From positions 96,825 through 160,824 of the forward strand of contig MU128910.1 in the NCBI GenBank assembly GCA_014904985.1: 64,000 nucleotides of DNA, written 5' to 3'. Below the pieces are notes generated by a model that saw only the letters and a program-made list of their open reading frames with translations, had not been told where the DNA came from and ran no database searches. A program made the position numbers and the translations under genes. How positions within the stretch are numbered: position 1 is the first letter of the stretch; each line of letters starts with the position of its first letter. This document shows positions 11,623 to 23,727 of this stretch, piece by piece. Source of the stretch: Hydnum rufescens UP504 (taxonomy: Eukaryota > Basidiomycota > Agaricomycetes > Cantharellales > Hydnaceae).

Positions 11623-12506
11623 ATGGGGAAGTCTCAGAGCAAGCTTTCACCTGAACAACTCTCTGATCTACAAAAGAACACATATTGTACGTAGTGGCGA
11701 GCGCTAGCCCGGACTACTGTTCTGCTCTTTCTGATTCCATGTCTTTCCATTAACCTAGTCGACAAGAAGGAACTGCAACAGTGGTGGGTTAACCCACAGT
11801 TCTTCATCGTGTTCGATCGGTTGATCCAGGTGATACTCACTCCCCTCAGGTACAAGGGCTTTCTAAAAGACTGCCCTTCCGGTCAGCTTGACAAAGCCGC
11901 CTTCGGTCGCATTTACAAGCAGTTCTTCCCTTTTGGTGATCCGGTGCAATTCGCAGACTACGTCTTCAACGTGTTCGACGAAAACAAGAATGGAACCATT
12001 GATTTCAAGGAGTTTATGGGCGCGCTTAGTGTAACGAGCCGTGGGCGATTGGAAGAAAAGCTCAAATGTATGGTTCTAAAGTCGTTTGTTCCGCGGTTTT
12101 CTGGTGCTTATTCATGCGTCAGGGGCGTTCCAACTTTATGATCTTGATGGTGATGGCTTCATCACGTACGCGGAGATGCTACAGATTGTGCGGTCGATCT
12201 ACAAGATGACCGGGGACATGGTCAAGCTCCCCACTGACGAGAATACGCCGGAAAAGGTGCGAGTATTTGGCCGTTCAACTATCCCTGTCGCAACCAACAT
12301 GACGGTTGGAATTGGTTAGAGAGTAGATAAAATCTTTCGAAATATGGACCGTGATAAGGATGCTCGCTTGACGTTCGATGAATTTGTGGAAGGGAGCAAA
12401 CACGATCCAGAAATCGTTCAGGTCAGGGCACCCCCATGATCATTAAATAAGCTCCCCATCTGATTCCTTGATCCAGGCCTTATCATTATATGACGGTCTT
12501 GTGTAA
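11623..12506 (+). CDS. NCS1: neuronal calcium sensor 1 / frequenin
   Basis: Six exons (11623-11686, 11759-11783, 11850-12067, 12123-12256, 12320-12421, 12477-12506) splice to exactly 190 residues, the canonical NCS-1 length. The N-terminus MGKSQSKL carries the Gly2 myristoylation signal. Four EF-hand regions are present. The first is cryptic (FLKDCPSG). The active loops are [26 protein letters not shown] and [13 protein letters not shown]; the last has Ala where a hydrophobic-preceding Gly is usual. The C-terminus ends LSLYDGLV. In fungi frequenin activates the phosphatidylinositol 4-kinase Pik1 and links Ca2+ to growth and stress. Exon 2 is only 25 bp. Confidence 0.95.
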
Positions 12507-13320
12507 CTTATTACCCCACCGAGATGGTGTTTATTCTCCGTCCTGGTCATATCTTGCCAATGAGCAGTGATCTTGACAATGATGTTGCCATAATCGATCC
12601 TCCCACAGTGGGCGGGCCTTCCTTATACTTTATGAACATTACCATCGCCTGTTTTTCTGGACTCCAGTGTCCTGATCTAGAGATTTCCAGCAGTCCCGGC
12701 TGCTCCTTGTCTCATTTCGGGGAGGTCACCGGAATCAAAGATTGCATTCGACAGCGGAAGGCACAGAACAATCTCCTACTACGGCAATTTCAGAGATAGT
12801 TGTCACCCTGTAATCCATTGCATTCGCGTGATGCGGGTCGCGATGGGATGCCTAAAATCCTTGCCTACGGATCAAGCGCTGGATCAAAGGAGCGAGTCTC
12901 ATGAGTATTGTATCCTCTTAATTTAAGCGCGCTAGCGACACACTTGCATGACCTTATTGCGTCGAGGTGGGAACACACATTGCATGAATCCGCAGTGAGT
13001 TTTCGGCTTAAATCCTTCTCCGACGGAAGGAGAAATTAGGCCTGTAATGCTGAAACAAATTACCTCCCATCGTTGCCGGGCACTACTGCTCCCGCTGCTT
13101 CATTTCCTACCTCGAGTTCAGATCTACCAAATTTAACACCGCGGCCCTGCTTCATATATACGTAATGTGGACGCTACATATAGCTCATTAGTCCTCATGA
13201 ACCCTCTACTACGTTTCGAGGTATCTTACCCTCTCCCAGTCTGGAGTGCTCGTGTCCCAACCCGCCAACCCCAGGCTGTCACTACTGCTTCCCCCTCATC
13301 CCTTAGTGCCTTCTTGGGCC
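12507..13320. other. intergenic region, NCS1 to transcription factor
   Basis: No open frame with domain content was found. The last few hundred bases before 13321 are C/T-rich and probably the promoter and 5' UTR of the Zn2Cys6 gene. No binding site was assigned. Confidence 0.4.
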
Positions 13321-16271
13321 ATGGATGACAAACGGCCCCGTCCTAGAGCATGTGATTACTGTCGGCGCAGAAAAGTGAGTGTCCCCCGGAGCTCGTAAGA
13401 GGCGCACCCATTACCCATTGCTGAGGTTTACCACGGTCAGATTCGGTGCAATGTGAGCAGTTCGCACCAGAAAAATGTCTGCTCGAGTTGTACTGTTGCT
13501 GGTGTAAAGTAAGGGTTTCGTCCTTTTCATGACTTCATTACCTCCCCCTAACGTATATCTATCACAGATGCACGTTTGAAGCACCGAATCCAAGAAGGTT
13601 CTATTCAAAGACCTACACCTCTTCCCTTGAGAATCGCGCCAAATTGCTCGCTCAACTAGTTGAGAAGGTGCCGATAGCACAGATGTACAGGGTGCATATA
13701 TTGAACAATTCTTCTTCTGCAGTATGTCCCCCCAGCCGATATTGAGGAACAACTTGGGAGTCTTGTCGAGCTCTCCGAACCTACAAATAGGCCTTCTTCT
13801 TCAGCCCTTCATTTGGCAGACGCTATCCTGGACAAACCTTGGCCCCCAGGGAAATTAAATCACCAAGTTGATGCCTGGTACCGACGGGAGTACGACTCGG
13901 AAAGTGATTATGATGACGCCATCTTTGATACGGATGACATTATGCTCCTTGACTGGGGAGATGATCATCGTTTTTATGGCAAATCAAGTTGTGAGCACGT
14001 TCATCTCCTCGCGCTTGTCGTAATGTTTCATGGCTCTGTATTGCAACAGCCGCATATCTAATCCACACTGCTCACGAACTGAAAGAAGCAGTTGATGGGA
14101 GTCCCACCCGCCTGTCACCTACCTCTACGGATGAGGTAAAGTATTCTGGCTATTTTGACGGCAAGAATTTCATGTTCTCGGGGTCAACAGTGGTCTACCA
14201 CCAACGAACTCAAGCATTCAGAAATGGCACGCGAACGGGAGTGCTTAGCATCCATCGTATTTCCTCCCGCCGATCTCATGGAGGCATTGATTCATCTTTT
14301 CGTCCGGCATGTCTCCCCAATCGCCCCTATAATTGACATCTCAACGTTAGAGGAACAATATACTTCTGGCCTTTACCTCCGTGATCTTCGACACGCCCGA
14401 TTACTTCTTATGGTCTGTGCACTGGGATCTATCTACTCGAAAGATCCCCGCGTACTCTATGATGTCCAAGGCAGATTAGTTCCCGGATATGAATACTTCT
14501 TCCAACTAAGGTTTTGGAGGTGTCCTTATCAGGCGGTGCAGTTACACGAGCTGCAGACATGTGCAGTCAGTAGATCCCATTGGACTGCAATCAAATAATG
14601 AGGACGAGTACTTACCCCCTAATCAGCTAATCGCAACGTACTATCTGCATATTGGCGACCCCCTGCGGCCTGGTTATTGCTTGGTACGCTACCGTTTATT
14701 GCCTGTGTTCCTTTGGGTAAGATTGTTCACCAGCGGTCATTTGCGTGTAGGGAATGGGATTCGTATGGGCCAAGATGTGGGCGCCCATCGCCAGAGCTCA
14801 AGCCGAGGCGAGCTATGGAATAGAGTTATGTGGTGGGTCAAGTTCATGCAATACAGATGCTCAAAGTTTTCATGCGCGAGGGGCACGTAGGTATTTGGTG
14901 ACATGGGATCGAATGATCAGTCGTCTTCTCGGTCGGAACTGCGCAATACAAGAAGAAGAGTAGGCTCACTTCACCTTATTCGGTCCCATGTTGCCTCTGA
15001 CGGGTCGTGTGTCCCCCAGGATTACTCTCAATCTTCCGACCCCTCAACGTGAAGAGAGCGTTGAAACCGCAGACACCATTATATTTTTCGCACACTTCGC
15101 AAAGCTTGGCATTATTTTGAGTCTTGCTATTCGCATTCTACACACCATCAGAAAACCTGGTCTGCAGGGAACCGCCAACCTCCCATCATTTTTTGGGCCG
15201 GAATGGCAGGCCCAAACCTCGACGGAACTGAGCAACTCTCTCAGCCAGTGGTTGAACGAGGTGCCGGATCACTGTGAGCCGTGCAACTTTCAGTGCGCAT
15301 CGAGCTCGACTGACGTTGCTAGTGGTCCTCAGTGCGGTGGGATCCGCATCGCAAAAACATCCTTCACTTCGAACAATCGGCGTATCTGTATTATTCGTAC
15401 CACTATGTGGCCATTTTTCTAAATCGACCTTTCAACAATGCTATCCGCGATCCATCAGGGCGCCTTCAACCTGGGTTTGAACGATGTATCCGAGAAGCGC
15501 GAGCCTGCAGCCAATTGCTTTCGATTGTCGCTCGCCGAAGCATAATTAACTCTTACGGTTCCTTCGTGACTCTGCTTTCGGGGACGGTTCTCTTAACGGC
15601 TATCTGGACAAGTCGAACCCAACACCCAGATGCTGATGTCAGCGACCTTGAGGACAGTGTTCACCGGTGCCTCTCCGTTCTCCAGGTTGCAGCTCGGCCA
15701 TGGAAAAATGGACCTAATCCCGGGGACTCTTCTGCTGGACTAACTTCATCAAAAGAGAGATGGACGGCGTCTAATCGCCACCTGTTCGTTCCCCTACCCT
15801 TTCCAATGCTCTATACTATGATCTTAACCTCTAGTTCCATGATCTAGTGTCGTCCTACAAAATCTCGCCCTCTCTGGTGGTGTTTCGTTCCCAGAGCCAG
15901 ACGTAGGCGGAAAGGTTCCTCCAGCCGATGTCGAACATCAACAGTGGCATCGTCAGCATTATCATAGGATTGATCCCTCCGTTACTGGAATGGGGCAACG
16001 AGTACACTCCACTCCGACTAATATGCCGTTTGCTGCTCCAGTAGTGTCGGTCCCCGGCATCCATCTAAATGACGGTGCCGCCACGTGGCCAAGTTGTCAA
16101 GCACTGCCTGCAATGTGGTCTCCCCCTTTTGTTCAAAGCCAATCTTATCAAACACAAGGATTGGGTGTTCCCAATCACCATGGGGAGATCATGACGAACC
16201 AGGATCGTCACAGGACCAGTACTCCGACTCAGCGACACACTCTTTCCACCAGGGACCTGCCACCTAGATAG
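13321..16271 (+). CDS. Zn(II)2Cys6 fungal transcription factor
   Basis: The ATG at 13321 opens MDDKRPRPRACDYCRRRK. After an intron (13375-13440) comes IRCN...CSSCTVAGVKCTFE, completing the six cysteines of a Gal4-type binuclear zinc cluster. Early exons are 13321-13374, 13441-13508, 13568-13667, 13723-13990, 14050-about 14134 and 14191 onward. A linker with LENRAKLLAQLVEK (coiled coil) and an acidic stretch (ESDYDDAIFDTDD) follows. The fungal-specific TF domain (PF04082 type) then starts at VFPPADLMEALIHLFVRHVSPIAPII and continues through SIYSKDPRVLY, LNRPFNN and FERCIREARACSQL. The C-terminal exon, ending at 16271, is low-complexity P/S/Q-rich. Several downstream splice sites were not resolved. 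The target genes are unknown. Confidence 0.82.
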
Positions 16272-17880
16272 CCGTGGGCCTGCACCCTGTGTTCGACTAT
16301 GCTAAGCCGCATGGACAATCTGATGCGGGGTGCCACAGGTTCCGAGATTATCATTTCCGACCCTATCTTTCGAACCCTGCTATTTTATTTAGTAACAGTC
16401 ATCCGCCGGAGTGCTTCCATATAATCAACACCTGCCTAATAGCCCCTTCAGCTTCTCGGCTTCTTCAGCAGTTTCACATGTATATTTGTAAACCCATGTA
16501 ATAGCGCGGATATAGGCCTGACCATTCCCAGAAAGACCCGGAGATGTGAGATTGTCTCTTGTAGGGGTGGGGGTGCGTTCCGAACGGATCACCATTTTCT
16601 TAAGCTAACCGTTTAGTATTCCTGTCTTAGTCACAACTACCTGGTCTATCAATAATCCAAGTAATATATATGGCAGTGCAGCGCACTCTCAAGCCACCAC
16701 TCAACGTCACCTTTTCAATGCCTCGCTCGACTTTGCCAATATCTTCCATCCTCGTGCTTGCGCCGCGCTCGTGCAGTCTATGGCCGAAATTTTAGAAATT
16801 CCATTTGGCTTGAGTCCCACTGCCACGGTGACCTCAGAACTGTTGATTATGTCATGCGGTTCTCCATCTAAGCTTACCAATAATACTTAGCTATACCCTC
16901 TCCAGGTTTTTCTTCTGACTAACCTCAGTAGTCCACCCCTTCCGAAAATGGGGTGTACCTCACATTTTCACTCGTAGTATATCATACGTGCTGTGTTATC
17001 TTTTAGGTAGCTACACCGGCAAATATTGAGTTCTGATGTTGTCCAATTCATAATCTGAACAAACAAAGCATACCAAATTACTGTAATTTCAATGAAGGTG
17101 TGTTGACAAAGGAGGTCACGGTGGGAGGGATACTGTACCAGGATTCTCCAGGGACGATTCGAAAGCACAATTAAACCATCAATTTCGCGCAGGGTCTTGT
17201 AATCGGCGGAGATATGTAAATTCGAGTCTGTTACAGCGAGTGCCCTGCGGCTGGTGAGGATTTCCATATATGTAAATGCTGTTAGCCTCTTGAGCCAACC
17301 TCCAAGCGCCAGTGGCAGTGACTGACCGGATCCAAATACCGGCAAGTTGCGTACCCGCATTGGCCGTCTTTTCTGTTTCGGGGCGAACTTCCTCATTTTG
17401 GTCTCCCCAATCCCGCTTGCAACCTCGTTACTGTTACCTTATGTATTTAGGTACAGCAAACCACTCTCGGCGCCTTCCGCGCCTACGCGGGATACAAATC
17501 AGATTCTCTCTCTGTTTCGGGGCTAAGTTCTTTTGTTAACTAGCTATAACCACTTTGTGAGTCCGAGGTCATGAAGGTAAATATGATCGCCCTCTCTTTT
17601 GGATGCGCCCATTTCTTGGCGAGTTGGTGATTAGACTGGGACAAGTATTCATTGGATTTTGAGGGTGGTTTAGGTGAGGGGTTGATGTTCATTTCCTATT
17701 TCTGGTCTCCGTCAATCAAGGACCTGTCTAGTGACCTCGATCCTCCACTAGTTTGTATGACCTCAATTTCCAATGCCGGGGCGGCGTCGCCCATAAGATT
17801 TTCAGACATTTCGCGATGCTAGCACACGTATGGATCGGTTATAGTATTGTCCAGCTTCGAATTCGATGCCTATGAATTGC
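16272..17880. other. region without a recognisable gene
   Basis: A 142-codon frame on the minus strand (17396-16968) has no recognisable motif and no supporting exon structure. A short direct repeat around CTGTTTCGGGGC occurs at about 17375 and 17513. The rest appears to be unstructured intergenic DNA. Confidence 0.4.
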
Positions 17881-17884
17881 TTGC

Positions 17885-19245
17885 TCGCTAACTATATAGG
17901 TCTATGCGTCGTTTGTGGGATCGGATCAATACGGAATGGAATCTCCCTCTTTGGTCGTGATTGTTCTGTTGAACGCCGTCACCAGCAATTGTCGGGGAGG
18001 CTCTGGTGACAATTGTGAAGCCAGGACGTTTCGAGAAAATGGAGAAGGCAGCCATTCGCTTAGCCAGGCTTATGGGATACGCCAGTGTTGGAACCGCCGA
18101 GTACGTCATTCATTCTCCCGTGTAACTACTGTCCGTGACTCTGTGATTCATCCAATCCATTTAGATCCTTACACCTACGGAAACCATTCTTCTTCCTTGA
18201 GCTCAATCCATGTCTTCAAGCAGAGCATTCTACCACCGAAATGGTCAGTGGGATGAGCCTGCCTCCCGCCCAACTACAGATCGTCATGGCCATTCCCCTT
18301 CGCCGTATTCACGACATTCGTCAACTTTATGGCGTTGCACACCATGGATCCTCTGAGATTGATTTCGATTTCGAGAGTCCCGAATCCCTATAGCTCCAAC
18401 GAAAGTTACAACCAAAGGGTCATGTCGTTACCATTGGTATCACCGCTGAAAACCCCGATGCAGACTTTGGGTCGTCAAGTGGAAGTTTACTAGAGCTCAA
18501 CTAACCCTAGTGTTTGGGGGTACTTCTCTGTTGGAACTCCCGGTGGTCTGCGCGGATTCGCTGATTCACAATTCGGTGACGTCTTTGCCTACGGTGCCCA
18601 TTGTGGGGACTCTCGAAAGAACACGGTCGTCCCACTGAAAAGAAATCAGTATTTATGGTGACTTCCGCACAACTGTAGGTTACTTGATCAAGTTGGTCGA
18701 GACGCGGCCATTCGAAGGCAACACTCTCATCACCCGCTGGCTCGACACCCTCATTACCAGTACGTTGACTGCTGGGCGACTTGAGACCACTCTTGCGGTG
18801 ATCTGCGCAGCGGTCACTAAGGCTCATTTGCCCTCTGAGGCTAGTTAGGACGAGTATAAGCGCATCCCTGAGAAAGGGTAGGTCCCCAAAGGACACCTTG
18901 AAGACTATATTTGGTGCTGACTTCATCTACGCAGGGTTCCGCTACTCATTTTCTGCGGCACCTTCATCGAGCAGTTCGAATGGAGGGGGAACGACGGTTG
19001 GTGCGCGGCCGATTGCTGGGACCTGGTTCTTCTCAATGAAAAGAGTCACTCTGTATACTCGAGAAAGAAGAGTTGCCCGCTACTCGCCTGCTTGTTGGTT
19101 CCGGGGCCTGCTTGATCAAGCAAGAGAACGACCCGACGCAATGGTGAAGTCCTAGTCCTGGAAAGCTCGTCCCCTTCGTCGATGGTGGTGACCATGTCCA
19201 AGTCGGAGAGGTCCACCTCGAAATCGAGGTCCGTATTTTGCAGTT
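17885..19245 (+). pseudogene. ACC1: acetyl-CoA carboxylase fragment, biotin carboxylase to biotinyl region
   Basis: Translated pieces in shifting frames follow ACC1 in order: ISLFGRDCSVERRHQQ, VTIVKPGRFEKMEKAAIRLA and GYASVGTAEY, then [28 protein letters not shown]...ITAENPDADF, VWGYFSVGTPGG, FADSQFGDVFAYG, YLIKLVETRPFE, TLAVICAAVTKAH, and FIYAGFRYSFSA. The biotinyl-domain edge SPSPGKLVPFVDGGDHVQVGEVHLEIEV comes last. Stops follow SPESL (about 18391) and lie near 18501-18510, and several frame changes are needed. The copy stops just before the MKM biotin-attachment motif, and the sequence then runs into a poly-T tract. ACC catalyses the committed step of fatty-acid synthesis. An intact gene must exist elsewhere, so this is a dead duplicate. 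Confidence 0.85.
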
Positions 19246-19271
19246 CCGCTTGCTGTAGCATTTTTGGGACC

Positions 19272-19289
19272 TTTTTTTTTTTTTTTTTT
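19272..19289. repeat. poly-T tract
   Basis: An 18-bp run of T directly follows the broken end of the ACC1 fragment. On the minus strand it reads as poly-A, so it could mark the 3' end of a retroposed insertion in minus orientation, or simply be a slippage tract. Confidence 0.6.
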
Positions 19290-19617
19290 ACAATAGGTCT
19301 TGAAAATCTACGTGCCCCTTCGTTGAAAATCGCCAGATCCGTATTTGCCACGCAGTGCTCCCTCATCCGGGCTTTGCTGCGCTGTCATTCGGTGGATGGG
19401 CGCCACAGAATACCTTGTCTCCGAGTCTGAACGACTTGCCGAATCTATCTTGGACGCTTTGGAAAGCGCGAACACACTGCATCGGAAATCACGTCTGGGT
19501 GAACTTTATCTACAAACTTCAACTGACGTACGCGGAGCTTTTACAGACCATTCCTTCGTTGATCGACATGGTAAACATCTATGGCATTTACTTGTGGTGG
19601 GGGCTGAGACCCTGCTT
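19290..19617 (+). other. unassigned open stretch between ACC1 fragment and duplication
   Basis: An open frame (about 19345-19716) reads GATEYLVSESERLAESILDALE and a leucine-rich continuation, but no family was recognised. Its 3' part runs into the duplicated segment. It may be a further remnant of a gene broken by the duplication. Confidence 0.25.
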
Positions 19618-21560
19618 GGGTCTATGTCTTACGAAGCCCGGAATACCCTGAGACACCACATCATTGTAAGCGCAAACGATATTGCCCGTAAAATTAGCGG
19701 TGTGCCAGACATATGAATATATACACTGTACTGAGTGCCTCTGAAGTGAGAAGTTATCTCGATGGGAGAATGTCAAGAAAGGGAACCGGGGAACAAGAAA
19801 GGAAGTAAGGAATGAATAAGAAAGGGAAGAAGGGGAGGAGTGGAACCTGATGGAAGGGTTTACACTCAGTATCCGACAAATCATCTGGTATTTATGGATT
19901 TGAAGAGGACCGAGTGGCCTCTGAGCGCAAGGGCTGATTAGTACGCCCTTGGGTATTATCAGTAAATATGCCATGCTTGCCACGGTCAACCATCATATCC
20001 AGAATTCGAGAAGGGCGACGGATCTGCTTTCCCACTACCTTAAGAGTGCCCCCACCACATTCATTGCACTATACAGTTTACCTAGAAATCAATTATTTAG
20101 TATATGAATCTAAATTTTAGTGAAAGGTTGTTTACGCCAAGAACACGACCATAGGAACCAGAACCTCGTCGCCCGGTGAACTTCCATGTCATATGAGACA
20201 TCTTGAGGGATTTCATTGCTTGTGATCGGATCCCTGATGGTCTGAATGACACCGACTTCGCGACCAGAGAAGTTCGTACTGTAGGAAGTAAAGATTTGCT
20301 GTCCAGCGTGGGTGTGTTCATCGAGAGTAGGCCAAGTGGGGTAATGACAGATACCGTTTGGATGATCGGTTTGGAGGAGCACCAGACCAGGCCATAGTGT
20401 CGGCAAACGAAGCCTCAATCGTGAGGGATAGAGAGGTAGGGTCGTCCACGAAGCAGCCCGCTCGCCCACCAATGGCACACTCACGAAATCCAGCTGAGAA
20501 CGTTCCCAAAAAGCCCCCGAATGTTTTCTCGCCAGTGGTCCTCAACCCTCCGACTCCAGACGGTTCCGTCGCTGCGGGAATGAGCTCGTTGCTGGCTTGC
20601 CCTAATGGAGGACCCGAGGTAGGTCCTACAGGTCGAAGTGATAAAATGGACTTGTCCGAGGGTGGTGGGGGATGAATTCAGGGTAAAACCTGCACTGCGA
20701 GTCTGCTGTGTGGTGGGTGCATATTCGAGGGTGGAATTTGGGGCCATCGAGTCGCACCGGATCGGATGGGGCTCCAATGCACGGGTGGGATCCGCTGTCC
20801 CATGTAATGCTACGACGGTGATATTGAACGTCTCGAGTTTGAATCGTTCCGCGGTGGTGTGAGAATGAGAATCCAGTCTGATTTCCCCTTCCAGCGTAAG
20901 AAGCTTGCGTTGCCCGACCGTCTAAAAGGCAAATATTCAGAAGGCGATCCAAGCAGTAGAGTGTCCTCCAATATAACCTTGGTTTGTAGCACGATATCAA
21001 TGGTACTCTCTTGATTTCGCGCCCCGTTGACAGGATCCATCCAGGCAAACGACGCGACAGAGGTGAACTGATGGCCAACATTAGCAGAGAGGCTGTTCAT
21101 AGGATTATCATTGACGACGTCGGCCATAGTGGTAAGGACTGAGGGGTCAAACGGGTGCAGCCGTCGGAGTGGTCTACACCCAAGTTATGTCGTAGTTCCA
21201 GCTGGCAGATCTCGAAACTTCATCTGAAACTTCACCTCCACCAACCAGTAGAATGCCACGTTCAGAGGCTCCATTTGGATCTGGGCGAAGACTTACCTGG
21301 AGAAAACGAGCATGTATTTTGGATCGATATCGGAGGGCAACGTTTTCTTTCGAGTTGCGTTTATGTGCTCGTCTTGAGAGCACCCATGAAGTCAACGGCG
21401 CTGCAAAGTTCGAGAACGCGAAAATACGCGACGTTCATGGAAGGTCCGGTCATGCGCTGGAACGACGTGCGTGTCATTGATTTCCGTTTCCTCTCGTATG
21501 TTGACTTATCTGATAGAAATTTGTTCTTCATATCTTTTTAAATCTGATTCATATCTCATC
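19618..21560. repeat. direct duplication, copy A
   Basis: The segment begins with GGTCTATGTCTTACGAAGCC and is matched in the same orientation by 23728-25690, including noncoding flanks and the unknown gene on the minus strand. The copies differ by scattered substitutions and small indels; by eye most positions are conserved. About 2.2 kb of other DNA, including an ACC1 fragment, lies between them. There are no terminal repeats, so this is a segmental duplication rather than a recognised transposon. Confidence 0.75.
20097..21127 (-). pseudogene. unknown protein gene, duplicated copy A
   Basis: The start is MADVVNDNPMNSL at 21127. Exon-like pieces follow: GHQFTSVASFAWMDPVNGARNQES, a TVGQRKLLTLEGEI block, FNITVVALHG, IRCDSMAPNSTLEY, QQTRSAGFTLN and others, matching copy B in the same order. 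Copy A needs several frame changes where copy B has longer open frames (for example around 20480-20560, where a short indel near the WREN/GEKT site shifts frame). It is therefore probably inactive. No domain was recognised; the many Ser/Thr/Gln beta-strand-like stretches suggest an extracellular or surface protein, but this is only inference. Confidence 0.45.
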
Positions 21561-22235
21561 TCATCGAGACTCGTCTACAGCACCTCTTTTCTCGAGTATG
21601 CAGTCTCTGCTTACAGGGACTTTACCCCTTTGGCCAGAAACCACCCCCCTCGCTCCTTGGAAATACTTCATGTAATAATCCAACTAGGATTGGGCTAATG
21701 CCGAAGTATCTAGTCGTTGGCTGAGAGTAGTTGAACATGAAGAAAAGAGAGACACCAAGAGGACAAGGGAGGAATCCAATAGCAGCAGGACAAGAGTCTA
21801 AGCGAAGCGGCCAAGCGAAGCGGCCAAGCCATAGTAGCCCAGACAGGCGAGATAAAGTAAGCCCAAGGTCGTGAGAGATGCGTGTGGTTCGAGCACGCGG
21901 AGAGAGTCCGAGTTCCGAGAGGAGACGTGCGACTTAGCACGTCTTCGAATGGGCCGACTCGTAGATCTCGCCTAGCCTGACTAGATGGTAATCACCTTTC
22001 TCGTTTGGCCTGGCCTCACACAGAAAGGGAGTGGCGGGGCAACGGGGAGAAGGCGGGGGAATAACCTGGAAGGAGGTGTTAGTCAGTCAACCGAGAATCA
22101 ATACTCACTGCTCGGTTATCGAATTCCTGTGTTCCTACGAACGGTGGCCATTTCGAGCTCTCACACAAGGGGCGTAGAATTCACGGGGAAAGCCGCGGGA
22201 CTCGCCACGGCCGCCCCCGATAGTCGTGCAACGTC
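21561..22235. other. spacer between copy A and the second ACC1 fragment
   Basis: No coding domain was seen. A short tandem AAGCGGCCAAGCGAAGCGGCC lies near 21798-21825. The right end (from about 22190) probably already holds degraded ACC1 sequence. Confidence 0.35.
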
Positions 22236-22845
22236 TTGTTGGCTGCTCGTATCCGCAACTTGCTGGAAGCCCATCTTGGCGAGAATGTTTGGCCACAAGA
22301 CCGTATGATATTCCGCACTCAATTGGCTGCCCTGTTCGATGTCGAATTCTATCGAGTTGGTCTCAAGTTGGCAAAATGGAGTGCCATTGCGAATCTCCTT
22401 GCACGGTATCTCGACACCGAGAAGCTATTCGGTGAAGGCTGTAGCCTGGAAGAAAGGGGCCTCAAACTGCCCGAGGAAGATAAAGATGAATTAGGACGTG
22501 TTGCTGCACTCGTACTCAGTCATTCCAGTACCCAGAACAAGAACAAGCTCATGTCTTTCTGTCTCGACATTGTGAAGACCACCGGCTCCTCGATCTCTGC
22601 GCTGAGCCTCAAGTAACGGAAATAATCCAAAACCATGCCAGTCCGGACACTCGGTAAGTTATGATACGTTGAGAATTTTCCCCCTCCCCAAGATCTAGGA
22701 ATGTCATCTCCCTGAAAGCATGCGAGGCCTTGGTTGTGACACAGCTTCCTTCCTATGAGGACTGAACTACTCAAATGGCGCAAGTCCTCGAAGCTGCAGT
22801 GTCCGCTAGTTATTACGGAGAACAAGGTTCTCTTCGGTGAGTGTC
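22236..22845 (+). pseudogene. ACC1: acetyl-CoA carboxylase fragment, central domain
   Basis: An open stretch to 22616 reads IANLLARYLDTEKLF, SLEERGLKL, KDELGRVAALVLSHSSTQNKNKL and DIVKTTGSSISAL, which is the central ACC region between biotinyl and carboxyltransferase domains. After an intron-like gap it resumes at about 22706 with LKACEALVVTQLPSYED, a stop (TGA, about 22763), then AQVLEAAVSASYYGEQGSLR ending at a GTGAGT donor. This follows, with a large gap, the fragment at 17885-19245. Together they are a single decayed ACC1 copy split by the duplicated segment, or two pieces of it. Confidence 0.82.
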
Positions 22846-23727
22846 TTTGAACACGGTCTGCCTGGCCTGTAAGCTTATAGCTAGTCTGCTGTCCCTGGGA
22901 GCTCAGTGATTCTCATTGCATAGTTTATAACAACCTTTTTTTCAGCCATCCTATTGTTTTGGTCAAGCTCGGTCAGGATTTGGCAATACAGCGGTTTTAT
23001 CTCGTCTTGGACAGCCGCATATGAAGTTAATGTCCACAGAGTGTTGAACATACACACTCCTTCCCTTCGATCATGGAGAAAGTGATGGTGATGAAGATCT
23101 TTCAAACCCTGTACTCAGTGATTACCCGAAATTGTGTCCATTCGTGTGAGTTCATACTCTACTGTTGCTACCTGGTCACCGGCTGAAAGTAAGGCTCCCA
23201 GAGGGAAACAATGAGCTGGCTGTCAGTGATCTCACGTGATTAACAAGAGCCAGATTGAGCCTATCCTTGTAGGTGTGATACTGTCTTTCCTCGAAGTGAG
23301 TGCTTTAGAAAAGAGTTCCAACAATCTCGTCTCCTTCCTCCCTCCCTCCCTTCCATGCCAAAGAACTAACGTAGTGTCACGGTAGCAATGTGCAGCTCCC
23401 AAGTCTTTTATACACTGCACCTCAACTCTTTGAACTTGCGGATGACGAATCTGAAGCTACATGGTGTGACGATCTCAAGGATGTACAGGTGTCTTCTGGA
23501 GTTTAACATCTCATCCTCATGATACGTCAATGATTTTTTTAGTTTTTCCCAGGCATCCTTGCATATACCTGTATCGACAGGAAAAAACTTGACCCCTTGA
23601 TATCAGTCCGAAGGTCATAGTAAATCTATTGAGCTCGTTTCCAATGAGCATGGGGAACTACAAGAAGTGGACCATCTGCCAGGTAATAACACCAATGGCA
23701 TAATTTCTTTGCCATCGGCGGTTGCTT
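22846..23727. other. unassigned sequence after the ACC1 fragment
   Basis: It may hold further degraded carboxylase sequence, but no motif was certain. A short frame on the minus strand (23105-22881) showed no family signal. Confidence 0.3.
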